Shown here: positions 35,168-43,389 of the stretch, piece by piece | How the letters are laid out: every line of letters begins with the position of its first letter | Numbering within the stretch: position 1 is the first letter of the stretch | DNA from: Pelagibius sp036570545 | GTDB lineage: Bacteria > Pseudomonadota > Alphaproteobacteria > Kiloniellales > Kiloniellaceae | Length of the DNA: 64,000 nucleotides | Assembly: GCA_036570545.1 (NCBI GenBank) | Contig: DATCXZ010000092.1 | Coordinates: forward strand, 1-64,000 | Direction: 5' to 3' | Translations under genes and position numbers: made by a program | The notes under the pieces: model-generated | Database searches by the model: none | What the model was told of the DNA's origin: nothing | Seen by the model: only the letters and a program-made list of their open reading frames with translations

Positions 35168-35944
35168 ATGACCCCATTCCCGCCGGAGCGAATCGTCTGC
35201 TTGACCGAGGAGACGGTCGAGACCCTCTATCTGCTGGGAGAGGATCGGCGCATTGTTGGCGTGTCCGGCTACGCAGTGCGCCCGCCCCAGGTGCGGCGCG
35301 AGAAGCCGCGGATCTCTGCCTTCACATCGGCGGATATCCCGAAGATCCTTGCCCTGCAGCCGGACCTAGTTCTGGCCTTCTCCGACCTGCAGGCCGATAT
35401 CGTGGCGGCACTGATCCGCGAAGGTGTCGCCGTGCACGCCTTCAACCAGCGCGACCTCGCTGGCATCTTGGGCATGGTCCGCACCCTCGGCGCCCTGGTC
35501 GGCGCGGCGGAGAAGGCAGAGGACCTCGCCGGATCGCTGCAAGCCCGCCTCGACCAGGTGGTTCGACGATCAGCGGGCAGGCCGCGGCCGCGCGTCTACT
35601 TCGAGGAATGGGACGACCCGCTGATCGCCGGCATCGGCTGGGTTTCGGAATTGATCGAGATCGCCGGCGGCGAGGACGTCTTCGCCAGCCTGCGACGCGC
35701 CAAGGCCGCGAAGGACCGTATCGTCGCGCCCGGAGCCGTGATCGCCGCCCGACCCGATGTCATCCTGGCATCCTGGTGCGGCAAGAAGGTGCGTCCGGAG
35801 CGCATCGCCAGCCGCCGCGGGTGGCAGGCCATCCCCGCCGTCGCCGCCGGCCGAATCCACGAGATCAAGTCGCCCCTGATCCTGCAGCCGGGCCCGGCAG
35901 CCCTGACCGACGGCCTGGATGCGCTCTGCCGCGCGCTTGATTAG
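35168..35944 (+). CDS. BtuF-like cobalamin-binding/periplasmic-binding-fold protein without signal peptide
   Basis: 258 residues. Type III binding fold: RIVCLTEETVETLYLLGED, ILALQPDLVLAFSDLQADI, YFEEWDDPLIAGIGWVSELIEIAGG, LASWCGKKV. There is no signal peptide or lipobox, as in many alphaproteobacterial proteins annotated as cobalamin-binding. It sits 100 bases upstream of a cobalamin riboswitch, which supports a corrinoid link; it is not itself preceded by one. Confidence 0.75.
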   Translation: MTPFPPERIVCLTEETVETLYLLGEDRRIVGVSGYAVRPPQVRREKPRISAFTSADIPKILALQPDLVLAFSDLQADIVAALIREGVAVHAFNQRDLAGILGMVRTLGALVGAAEKAEDLAGSLQARLDQVVRRSAGRPRPRVYFEEWDDPLIAGIGWVSELIEIAGGEDVFASLRRAKAAKDRIVAPGAVIAARPDVILASWCGKKVRPERIASRRGWQAIPAVAAGRIHEIKSPLILQPGPAALTDGLDALCRALD

Positions 35945-36044
35945 TCCTGCGCTCTCGAGCCCTCGATGTCGCCGCGAGCGACAATCGCGTCGCATTCGCC
36001 CTTACCTCCACTCCTGCAAAATGTTCTGATCACAATGCTTGTGG

Positions 36045-36210
36045 TGCCGTTCCGCCTGCCAGGCGGGACGGATAATTGGGAAGCCGGTGAGAGGCCGGCG
36101 CTGCCCCCGCAACGGTAAGGAGGGTTTGGCCGCGGCATCAGGCCATTGGGAGCGACCCCGAGAAGGCGCCGCGGTCGGCAACAGCCACCCTCCGAGCCCG
36201 GAAACCAGCC
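36045..36210 (+). promoter_or_regulatory. Cobalamin riboswitch upstream of gbcA
   Basis: Conserved aptamer elements occur in order: GGGAAGCCGGTG (36078-36089), the B12-box-like CTGCCCCCGCAACGGTAAGG (36101-36120), GGCCATTGGGAG (36141-36152), CCCCGAGAAGGC (36156-36167) and the 3' element AGCCCGGAAACCAGCC (36195-36210). A hairpin, CCGCCTGCCAGGCGG, precedes. Adenosylcobalamin riboswitches normally repress when ligand is present. The next gene, 165 bases downstream, is gbcA. No clear T-run terminator was seen, so the expression platform is undefined. Confidence 0.9.
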
Positions 36211-36374
36211 CCGAGCGAAGAACCGCTTTTGGATCGCGGGTGGCGATCACGGAGCCGTGCGAAGCCGTTTGCAGCCGCGGTCTTTCCGGCGCTTCGCCCT
36301 CTCCTGACATCACCAGCGACCATGCCACCACTGGCCCGACGCCCAACGTCCGGGCCGACGATCGGAGAGACGGT

Positions 36375-37613
36375 ATGGACGCGACCTTTTACGCCGAACA
36401 CCTACTGGCAGCCCGCCGCCCGGGCCATTCCCTGCCCCAGGGCCTCTACAGCGATGCCGCTATCTTCGACCTCGACGTCTCGCTCATCTACCACCGCGAA
36501 TGGCTGTTCGCCGGGCACACCTGCGAGGTGCCCGAGGCCGGTGACTTCCTGACGCTGCGTGTCGGCGCGGCGGAAGCGGTGATCGTCCGCGGCGCCGATG
36601 GCGTGGTCCGCGCCTTCCACAACACCTGCCGCCACCGCGGCTCGCGCATCTGCCAGAAGGACCGGGGATCGGCAGCGCGGCTGGTCTGTCCCTACCACCA
36701 GTGGACCTATGACCTCGAGGGCCGTCTGCTCTTCGCGCGCGACATGGGCCCAGCCTTCGATCCCTCTGCCCACGGGCTGAAGCCGGTGCACTGCGAGACG
36801 GTCGCCGGCTACATCTTCGTCTGTTTCGCGGCCATCGCGCCGGACTTCGCGCCGGTGAAGGCCCGCATCGCGCCCTACATGGTGCCGCACGGCCTGGAGA
36901 ACGCCAAGGTCGCCTACCAGACGACCATCGTAGAGAAGGGAAATTGGAAGCTGGTGTGGGAGAATAACCGCGAGTGCTACCATTGCTCCGGCTCCCATCC
37001 GGAACTTTGCCGCACCTTTTCTGATGCGCCGACCATAACCGGTGTCGAGCGCGCCGAAACCGACCAGTCGCTGGCGCAACACTGGGCGCGCTGCGAGGCG
37101 GCCGGCTTGCCGAGCACCTTCTTCCTCTCCGGCGACGGCCAGTACCGCGTGATGCGCTCGCCGCTGCTGCGCGAGACCGAGAGCTTCACCCTCTCCGGCA
37201 AGCCCGCCTGCGCCCGGCCGCTGGGGGACATCGCGGTGCCGCGTATCGGCTCCATGCTGCTGTTCCACTACCCCTCGACCTGGAACCACCTGCTGCGCGA
37301 CCATGCGACCTCCTTCCAGGTGACCCCGCTGAGTCCGCAGGAAACGCAGGTCACGACGAAGTGGCTGGTTCACAAGGACGCCGTGGAGGGGGTCGACTAC
37401 GACCTGAAGACGCTCACCGAAGTGTGGAACGCCACCAACGACCAGGACCGCAGGCTGGTGGAGCAGAACCAGCTCGGCATCAATTCGCCGGCCTATGAGC
37501 CCGGACCCTATGCGCCCGAGCACGAGAACGGCACCGGCCAGTTCGTCGACTGGTACTGCGCCACCCTGGCATCGCGCCTGCAGGAAGGCGGCCGCCTCGC
37601 CGCCGCCGAGTAG
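36375..37613 (+). CDS. gbcA: Rieske oxygenase, glycine betaine demethylase alpha subunit
   Basis: 412 residues from the ATG at 36375. Rieske cluster ligands are Cys85-X-His87 (NTCRHRGSRIC) and Cys105-X2-His108 (CPYHQWTYD). The mononuclear iron site includes NNRECYHCSGSHPEL. Architecture matches GbcA, which with GbcB oxidises glycine betaine to dimethylglycine and formaldehyde; stachydrine or carnitine demethylases are close alternatives. The clustered betaine-homocysteine methyltransferase favours betaine. Under a cobalamin riboswitch. Confidence 0.88.
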   Translation: MDATFYAEHLLAARRPGHSLPQGLYSDAAIFDLDVSLIYHREWLFAGHTCEVPEAGDFLTLRVGAAEAVIVRGADGVVRAFHNTCRHRGSRICQKDRGSAARLVCPYHQWTYDLEGRLLFARDMGPAFDPSAHGLKPVHCETVAGYIFVCFAAIAPDFAPVKARIAPYMVPHGLENAKVAYQTTIVEKGNWKLVWENNRECYHCSGSHPELCRTFSDAPTITGVERAETDQSLAQHWARCEAAGLPSTFFLSGDGQYRVMRSPLLRETESFTLSGKPACARPLGDIAVPRIGSMLLFHYPSTWNHLLRDHATSFQVTPLSPQETQVTTKWLVHKDAVEGVDYDLKTLTEVWNATNDQDRRLVEQNQLGINSPAYEPGPYAPEHENGTGQFVDWYCATLASRLQEGGRLAAAE

Positions 37614-37637
37614 CCGCAGCATCACGGAAGCCATCCC

Positions 37638-38720
37638 ATGAAACTTGCTTCTTTCAAGGCCCTGGACGAGCGCCATCACTGGACGGACGCACAGAAGCTG
37701 GTCTGCGTCATGGTGACGCCGGAGGCGCCTGATGTGAAGTCGTTCTGCTTCAAGACGGCCGACGATAGCTGGTTCCGCTACCTGCCCGGCCAGTTCATAA
37801 CCCTGGAGCTGCCGGTCAACGACGAGAAGCTGCTGCGCACCTACACTCTGTCGTCATCGCCGTCGCGGCCCCTCGCAATCTCGGTAACGGTGAAGGCGCA
37901 ACCGGACAGCCTCGGCTCCCGCTGGCTGCTCGACAACCTGAAGGTCGGCGATCGCATCACCGCCTACGGGCCCGGCGGTCTGTTCAGCTTCATGCACTAT
38001 CCGGCGGAGAAGTATCTCTTCATCGCCGCCGGCTCCGGCATCACGCCCATGATGTCGATGATGCGCTGGCTGTTCGACAACGGCGAACACACCGACATCG
38101 CGCTGGTCAACTGCGCGCGGCGACCTTCGGAGCTGATCTTTGCCAACGAGATGCGGCGCATGGCCCAGCGCGTGCCGGACATCAAGCTTTCCTTCGTTGT
38201 GGAGGAGGACGATCCCTACGCGGTCTGGGCGGGCTATCGCGGGCGCCTCAACCAGCTCATGCTAGAGCTGATGGCGTCCGACTACATGGAGCGCGAAGTC
38301 TTCTGCTGCGGCCCGGAGCCTTTCATGCAGACGGTGCGCGACATCCTGAACGCCGCCGGCTTCGACATGACGCACTACCACGAGGAGAGCTTCCAGGCGC
38401 CGATCCGCGTCGAAGAGCAGATCCCCGAGCATGACGACGTCATGCCGGAGGCCGGCGCGGCGGCGATCATCGGCTTTTCATTGTCGGGCATCGAGGCGCA
38501 GTGCCAGGAAACCGACACGATTCTCGAGGTTGCCCGGGCGAGCGGCCTCAACATTCCGTCTGCCTGTCAGTTCGGTGTCTGTGGCACCTGCAAGATTCGC
38601 AAGCTGAAGGGCGAGGTTCATATGGTGCACAACGGCGGCATCACGGACCGCGAGATCGACCAGGGCTACATCCTGGCCTGCTGCTCGCGCCCGCTCGGCC
38701 GCGTCGACGTGGAGGTTTGA
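37638..38720 (+). CDS. gbcB: Glycine betaine demethylase reductase subunit
   Basis: 360 residues. A ferredoxin-reductase FAD/NAD module (LRTYTLSSSP; IAAGSGITPMMSMMRWL; FCCGPEPFMQ) is followed by a C-terminal plant-type 2Fe-2S domain (ACQFGVCGTCKIRKL ... ILACCSRP). It passes electrons from NAD(P)H to the Rieske subunit. It is 24 bases downstream of gbcA. Confidence 0.9.
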   Translation: MKLASFKALDERHHWTDAQKLVCVMVTPEAPDVKSFCFKTADDSWFRYLPGQFITLELPVNDEKLLRTYTLSSSPSRPLAISVTVKAQPDSLGSRWLLDNLKVGDRITAYGPGGLFSFMHYPAEKYLFIAAGSGITPMMSMMRWLFDNGEHTDIALVNCARRPSELIFANEMRRMAQRVPDIKLSFVVEEDDPYAVWAGYRGRLNQLMLELMASDYMEREVFCCGPEPFMQTVRDILNAAGFDMTHYHEESFQAPIRVEEQIPEHDDVMPEAGAAAIIGFSLSGIEAQCQETDTILEVARASGLNIPSACQFGVCGTCKIRKLKGEVHMVHNGGITDREIDQGYILACCSRPLGRVDVEV

Positions 38721-38724
38721 CAGC

Positions 38725-38985
38725 ATGGCATCCGACCGCTATCCCGCCGACCTGATCGCAAGGCGCACAAGAGCACGGGCGACCTCGGCGCCGAGGCCGC
38801 GCAACGACATGCCGCGCCCGGAAGACGTCTTCCTGGCCTGGCTGTGCTCGCTTCCCGAGGGCGCCGACATCGCCGCCGCGGCACGGCGGGAGGTTGCGCG
38901 CATCGAGCGCCGTGCGCCGCTGCGCCCGGAGTTGCAGCGGCTGCGCGATCTCTTTCTCGAGGCAAACGAAGTCGAGCAACGCTGA
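38725..38985 (+). CDS. Small conserved-context protein of unknown function in the gbc operon
   Basis: 86 residues, starting four bases after the gbcB stop and ending 45 bases before the methyltransferase start, so it is part of the operon. It is charged, has no signal peptide, metal motif or membrane segment, and is predicted mainly helical from about residue 30 (PRPEDVFLAWLCSLPEGADI; REVARIERRAPLRPELQRLR). I do not recognise a family. Confidence 0.65.
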   Translation: MASDRYPADLIARRTRARATSAPRPRNDMPRPEDVFLAWLCSLPEGADIAAAARREVARIERRAPLRPELQRLRDLFLEANEVEQR

Positions 38986-39029
38986 CGCCGGAATGCACCC
39001 GATACCCTATGGAACAGGAGATGGCCGAG

Positions 39030-40097
39030 ATGACCGACAACACAACACCGACCCATGGCGGCGAGCGCAGCCTTCTCGAACGCCTGGCGCAAGGCCCGGT
39101 GATCTGCGCCGAGGGCTATCTCTTCGAGCTGGAGCGCCGCGGCTACCTGCAGGCCGGCGCCTTCGTGCCGGAGGTCGTGCTCGAGCATCCGGAGGCGGTG
39201 ACTCGCCTGCACGAGGACTTCGTGCACGCCGGCAGCGACGTCGTAGAGGCCTTCACCTACTATGCGCACCGCGAGAAGCTGCGGGTGATCGGCCGCGAGA
39301 ACGACCTGGAAAAGATGAATCGGCAAGCCCTGCGGCTCGCCCGCGACGTGGCGCGTCGCAATGGCTGCCTGATGGCCGGCAACATCTGCAACACCAACGC
39401 CTATGAAACCGACGACTCGGCGACCCACGCCAAGGTCCGCGCCATGTTCGAGGAGCAGATCGGCTGGGCGGTAGAGGAAGGCGCCGACTTTCTGATCGCC
39501 GAGACCATCGACTGGTGCGGCGAGGCGGAGATCGCCCTCGACGTCATGAAGCGCACCGGCCTGCCGACAGTGGTGACGCTCTCGGTGCATCGCGATGAGC
39601 AGATGTTCGACGGCGTCTCCGTGGTCGAAGCCTGCCGGCGCCTGGAGGCCGCCGGCGCCGATGTCGTGGGACTCAACTGCCAGCGCGGTCCGGCAACGCT
39701 GCTGCCGGTCATCCGCCGCGTCCGCGAGGCGGTCTCCTGTCACGTGGCGGCGCTGCCGGTGCCCTACCGCACCACCGAGGCAGAGCCGACCTTTCAGACC
39801 CTGACCGATTCGGCCTGCGCCTGTATTCCCGGGAATCGCCCGTTCCCGACCGCGCTCGATCCCTTCACCTGCAACCGCTACGAATGCGCGGACTTCGCAC
39901 GCGCCTGCCTGGAGCTCGACGTGCGCTACATCGGGCTCTGCTGCGGCGCCGCCCCGCACCACATCCGCGCCGTCGCCGAGGCCGTCGGCCGCACCGTGCC
40001 CGGCAGCCGCTACTCGCCGGACATGTCCAAGCACGCCTTCTTCGGCACCGACGCCGCCATCCCCAAGCGCTACCGGGAAAGGAGCGGCGAGATCTAA
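39030..40097 (+). CDS. Betaine-homocysteine S-methyltransferase
   Basis: 355 residues from the ATG at 39030, with AGGAG ten bases upstream; ATGs at 39009 and 39021 are alternatives. It has the homocysteine-methyltransferase barrel of the BHMT type: VICAEGYLFELERRGYL, GSDVVEAFTYYAHREKL, and the zinc cysteines in GLNCQRGP and IGLCCGAAPHHIRA. It transfers a methyl group from betaine to homocysteine without cobalamin, giving methionine and dimethylglycine. Placement in a cobalamin-riboswitch operon makes it a candidate B12-independent substitute for MetH. Confidence 0.88.
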   Translation: MTDNTTPTHGGERSLLERLAQGPVICAEGYLFELERRGYLQAGAFVPEVVLEHPEAVTRLHEDFVHAGSDVVEAFTYYAHREKLRVIGRENDLEKMNRQALRLARDVARRNGCLMAGNICNTNAYETDDSATHAKVRAMFEEQIGWAVEEGADFLIAETIDWCGEAEIALDVMKRTGLPTVVTLSVHRDEQMFDGVSVVEACRRLEAAGADVVGLNCQRGPATLLPVIRRVREAVSCHVAALPVPYRTTEAEPTFQTLTDSACACIPGNRPFPTALDPFTCNRYECADFARACLELDVRYIGLCCGAAPHHIRAVAEAVGRTVPGSRYSPDMSKHAFFGTDAAIPKRYRERSGEI

Positions 40098-40113
40098 GGC
40101 CCGTAACCCGCTT

Positions 40114-40151
40114 CCCAGGTCAACCTTTTGGCTGTATAGGAATGACCTGGG
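40114..40151. promoter_or_regulatory. Inverted repeat between methyltransferase and copper operon
   Basis: CCCAGGTCA (40114-40122) and TGACCTGGG (40143-40151) are perfect 9-base arms around a 20-base AT-rich loop that could hold a -10 region (GTATAGGAAT). It lies 17 bases after the methyltransferase stop and 14 before the DUF2946 start. It could be an operator for the copper operon; the binding protein is unknown. Confidence 0.45.
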
Positions 40152-40164
40152 AGGAACTCTGCAA

Positions 40165-40575
40165 GTGAGACGCAGCCACAGGATGAGCAGCGGCGCCTGG
40201 CGCCGGCGGCTTCCCGCCGCGGCGCTGTCCATGCTGCTCGCCGTTGCTCTGACTCTGGCGGGCGCTGTTCATGCTCTCCCGCCTCAAGGCAGCGCAACAC
40301 CATCCTCCGATAGTATCTCGAGGGCCGAGGCCTTCGTGCCCTGGATCTGCGGGCCCGGCACCTCGACGGAACAGCAGGCGCCGGCGCCCGGTGGCGTCGA
40401 GCAGGGGTGCCCTGCCTGCACGCTCGCCAAAGCGCCAGGGCTGCTGCAGGTCGCCCTGTACGAGCCTGTGGTGGTCCGGCGGCTGCTGTCCACCCTTCGG
40501 CCGTGGCGTCAGGACGGCCCGGTGCTCCAGTTCGCCTCTTCCAATCCGCCGGCTCGGGCTCCGCCGCTCGCCTAG
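40165..40575 (+). CDS. DUF2946 family protein (exported, metal-associated)
   Basis: 136 residues from a GTG start with GGGAGGAA about eight bases upstream. Signal peptide: RRLPAAALSMLLAVALTLAG. The mature part carries ICGPG and GCPACTLAK, the paired-cysteine pattern typical of DUF2946. The family is found next to copper transport genes. First gene of an apparent copper operon, about 165 bases before ycnI; that gap has no gene. Confidence 0.7.
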   Translation: MRRSHRMSSGAWRRRLPAAALSMLLAVALTLAGAVHALPPQGSATPSSDSISRAEAFVPWICGPGTSTEQQAPAPGGVEQGCPACTLAKAPGLLQVALYEPVVVRRLLSTLRPWRQDGPVLQFASSNPPARAPPLA

Positions 40576-40741
40576 CGCCGCAGCATCACTCGCTCGGCTG
40601 CTTGGCGGCCATGCGTGATCGGCACCTATCCGCAGTCAAACTCATCCGGTCGCTGGCTCAAGCCAATGGCGACCCTGTTTTACCGTCCCGATCCGGCGGT
40701 CGCCGACCGCGCCGGATGCGTGCTTAGAAGGACCCATACAG

Positions 40742-41272
40742 ATGAATCGCATCTCTCTCTTCACTCTGACCGTGCTGGGCGGCCTTAGTCTCGCCGCCAC
40801 CGCCCAGGCCCACGTCACCCTCGAGCAGCCGGAAGCCGCGGCCGGCAGCACCTACAAGGCCGTCGTGCGCGTGCCCCATGGCTGCGAGGGTGAAGCGACT
40901 CTGAAAGTGCGCGTGCAGATCCCCGAGGGCTTCATCAACGTCAAGCCGCAGCCCAAGGCGGGCTGGGCGCTGGAAACGGTGAAGGGGGCCTACGCAAAGA
41001 CCTACGACTACTACGGCACCGCGCTGAGCGAGGGCGTCCGCGAGATCGGCTGGACCGGCGAACTGCTGGACGAGCACTATGACGAGTTCGTCTTCCGCGG
41101 CACGCTGGACAAGAGTCTTCCCATCGAGAAGGTGCTCTATATCCCGGTCGTTCAGGAATGCGCGAGCGGGACCGAGCGCTGGATCGAGATCCCAGCCGAG
41201 GGGCAGAACCCGGATGACCTGGAAGGACCGGCGCCGGGGGTGATGATCCTGCCGGCGAAGTCGGGCCACTGA
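40742..41272 (+). CDS. YcnI family copper-binding protein
   Basis: 176 residues. The signal peptide ends in AQA so that the mature protein starts with His (HVTLEQPEAAAGS), the residue that with a conserved Trp forms the mono-histidine copper site in Bacillus YcnI. Other family features: VVRVPHGCEGEATLKVRVQIP and KPQPKAGWALETV. Likely periplasmic copper chaperone for acquisition or homeostasis. The DUF2946-ycnI-copCD order matches known copper loci. Confidence 0.88.
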   Translation: MNRISLFTLTVLGGLSLAATAQAHVTLEQPEAAAGSTYKAVVRVPHGCEGEATLKVRVQIPEGFINVKPQPKAGWALETVKGAYAKTYDYYGTALSEGVREIGWTGELLDEHYDEFVFRGTLDKSLPIEKVLYIPVVQECASGTERWIEIPAEGQNPDDLEGPAPGVMILPAKSGH

Positions 41273-41284
41273 AGCTATTGGGGA

Positions 41285-41311
41285 GCCGGGCCGTCTCCGT
41301 GGCGGCCCGGC
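41285..41311 (+). promoter_or_regulatory. Stem-loop between ycnI and copCD
   Basis: GCCGGGCCG and CGGCCCGGC form a perfect nine-base-pair stem with a nine-base loop, 12 bases after the ycnI stop and 13 before the copCD ATG. No T-run; probably an mRNA-stabilising or attenuating element. Confidence 0.5.
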
Positions 41312-41324
41312 GCCTGACTGAGCC

Positions 41325-42920
41325 ATGCGGCTTCTTCTTCTGGCATTCGGCTTCCTCGCGCTCGCCTGGTCCGGCTTTCAGCCATCGCCGGCGGCTGCGC
41401 ACGCCCAGTTGCAGGCAACCATCCCCGCTGCCGGCAGCGTCCTTCCGCAGGCCCCGCAGGAAGTTCGCCTGACGTTTTCGGAACCGGTCGCGCCGTTGGT
41501 GCTGCGCTGGATCGCGCCTGATGGCAGCGAGTTGGCGTTGCCCGACGCTCCACGGGCAGAGGGCATGGCGCTTATTCTGCCGGTGCCTGCCTATCTGCCG
41601 CCCGGCACGCACCTCATAAGCTGGCGCGTCGCCTCTCTCGACGGCCATCCGGTCGGCGGTACCTTCGTCTTCTCGATCGGCGCGCCGACGCAGCCGCCTG
41701 CTGCCGGCACCCTCGCCGAGGCGAGTGCCTCCGGCTGGTTCGTCGCCGGGGCGCGCTACCTCCTCACGCTCTTGCTCGCCCTTGGCGCAGGCGGTGCAGT
41801 CTTTGCCGCGACCGTGGATCGCAACAACGGCGCGCCCGCCTGGACGCGCCGCCTGGCGTTCGTCGCAGCCTCGGCAGCCATGCCCGCAGCTTTGCTCGCC
41901 TTAGGACTGCACGGCGCCGACATGCTCGGACAGCCACCGTCGGCGCTGCTCACGCCGGCGCCCTGGTCAGCCGCCACTGCGTCGTCCTTCATGGCTACGG
42001 CACTGCTGGCCGCCCTGGCCGGCATCCTTGCCGCGATTTCCCTGCGCCTGGGCCAGTTCTTCCTGGCCCTCGCCGCGCTCGTCCTGGCGGCGCTTTCATA
42101 TGCCCTGTCCGGCCATGTCGCGACCGCGCCGCCGCGCTGGCTCACGATCCCAGCCATCGTGCTTCACGCCGCGGCGATTGTCTTCTGGCTGGGCGCACTG
42201 CTTCCCCTCGCCGTCGCAGCGGCTAGCCGTGGCGCAGCGCTGGTGCCATTGCTGCGGCGATTCTCCACTATCGCCGTGCCGGCCGTCGCGATCCTCGTCC
42301 TGACAGGCATCGTCCTCGCCGTCGTGCAGGTCGAGGCGCCGCAGGCGCTGCTCGATACCGCCTATGGCCGGCTGCTGCTGGCCAAACTCGCCGGTGTCGC
42401 CGCGCTGCTGGCCCTGGCGGCGGTGAACCGGCTCCGCCTTACCCCGGCGATCGAGGCCGACGGGTCCTCCCGGCCGCTTGTCAGAAGCATCACTGCGGAG
42501 ATCGTCGTCGCGCTCGTCGTCGTTGGCCTGGCCTCCGGCTTCCGTTTGACGCCGCCGCCGCGCCTCCTGGCCACAGCCGCCCCGGCCGAGGCCCACCTCC
42601 ACATCCACCAGGAGCGCGCCATGGCGGACGTCACGCTGCGCCCGGGCCGCGCGGGGCCGAACGCTGTCGAGGTCGTCCTGTCCAAGGGCGACTTCAGCCC
42701 ACTGCAGCCGCTCGAAGTTGAAATCGCCTTCGCCCGGCCGAATGGCAGCATCGAAGCCATCACCGGGAAAGCCGCGCTCGGCTCCGACGGAGTGTGGCGC
42801 GTCGACGCCTTGCACCTGCCGTTCGATGGAACTTGGACTGTAGCAGTTCGAATTCTCATCTCGGATTTTGAGAGGATCATCTTGACCGACGAAATCATGA
42901 TTCGCCCGACCGGCGGTTAG
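41325..42920 (+). CDS. Copper resistance/uptake fusion protein CopC-CopD (YcnJ type)
   Basis: 531 residues. Signal peptide to about residue 25 (AAAHAQLQ, mature N-terminal His), then a CopC domain (PQEVRLTFSEPV; SWRVASLDGHPVGGTFVF with the Asp/His copper ligands), about eight transmembrane helices of a CopD domain (residues about 130-430), and a C-terminal extracytoplasmic domain of about 100 residues (HLHIHQERAMADVTL) resembling the YtkA/FixH-like part of YcnJ. Probably moves copper across the inner membrane. Confidence 0.85.
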   Translation: MRLLLLAFGFLALAWSGFQPSPAAAHAQLQATIPAAGSVLPQAPQEVRLTFSEPVAPLVLRWIAPDGSELALPDAPRAEGMALILPVPAYLPPGTHLISWRVASLDGHPVGGTFVFSIGAPTQPPAAGTLAEASASGWFVAGARYLLTLLLALGAGGAVFAATVDRNNGAPAWTRRLAFVAASAAMPAALLALGLHGADMLGQPPSALLTPAPWSAATASSFMATALLAALAGILAAISLRLGQFFLALAALVLAALSYALSGHVATAPPRWLTIPAIVLHAAAIVFWLGALLPLAVAAASRGAALVPLLRRFSTIAVPAVAILVLTGIVLAVVQVEAPQALLDTAYGRLLLAKLAGVAALLALAAVNRLRLTPAIEADGSSRPLVRSITAEIVVALVVVGLASGFRLTPPPRLLATAAPAEAHLHIHQERAMADVTLRPGRAGPNAVEVVLSKGDFSPLQPLEVEIAFARPNGSIEAITGKAALGSDGVWRVDALHLPFDGTWTVAVRILISDFERIILTDEIMIRPTGG

Positions 42921-43024
42921 CGTCTTCACATTTGTCCGGTTTCATCATGCCGGTGCGACCAATTTCGAGCGCACCGCAGCGCAGCCCCTTGACCGCCGGT
43001 TCCGGCTTCGCGTATCTAGGGCGC

Positions 43025-43219
43025 GACGGTTCCCCGACGGATGAACTCCGGGGGATTAATAGGGAACACGGTGCGGACGACCCAATCGGGGCCAACGCCG
43101 TGACTGCCCCCGCAACTGTAAGCGGATTGTGTGACGTATCGGCTGCCGAAGGCAGCCGGCCACTGGGAGACCGGGAAGGCCACGTCCCACGATAATCCGC
43201 GAGTCAGGAGACCGGCCGT
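43025..43219 (+). promoter_or_regulatory. Cobalamin riboswitch upstream of BtuFCD-like transporter
   Basis: A textbook aptamer: TTAATAGGGAACACGGTG (43056-43073), CTGCCCCCGCAACTGTAAGC (43104-43123), GCCACTGGGAGACCGGGAAGGC (43159-43180, split as GCCACTGGGAG and CCGGGAAGGC) and the 3' element GAGTCAGGAGACCGGCC (43201-43217). GACGG (43025-43029) pairs with CCGTC (43215-43219) as P1. It precedes a binding-protein gene at 43390 and should repress uptake when cobalamin is plentiful. Confidence 0.95.
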
Positions 43220-43389
43220 CAAAACGTCAACCCAGTACCGGGCGGGGTTGCCTGGGGGAAGGATGCACATGCTGGGACTCCGTCTCGCGACAGGTTTCCT
43301 GTGCTCTAGCGCAGATCACAAGTTCCACCGTTCCTCTTCGATCGCTGCAGCCCGCATGCCCGGATTCCCACAATCCGGAGACGAAACTC

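Noticed and set aside
36039..36374. Upstream in-frame extension of gbcA through the riboswitch
   Set aside because: The extension translates structured RNA and has no Rieske-family sequence; the ATG at 36375 fits the family start.
38739..40232. 497-codon open frame antisense to BHMT
   Set aside because: Shadow of the methyltransferase gene; composition and lack of a ribosome site argue against it.
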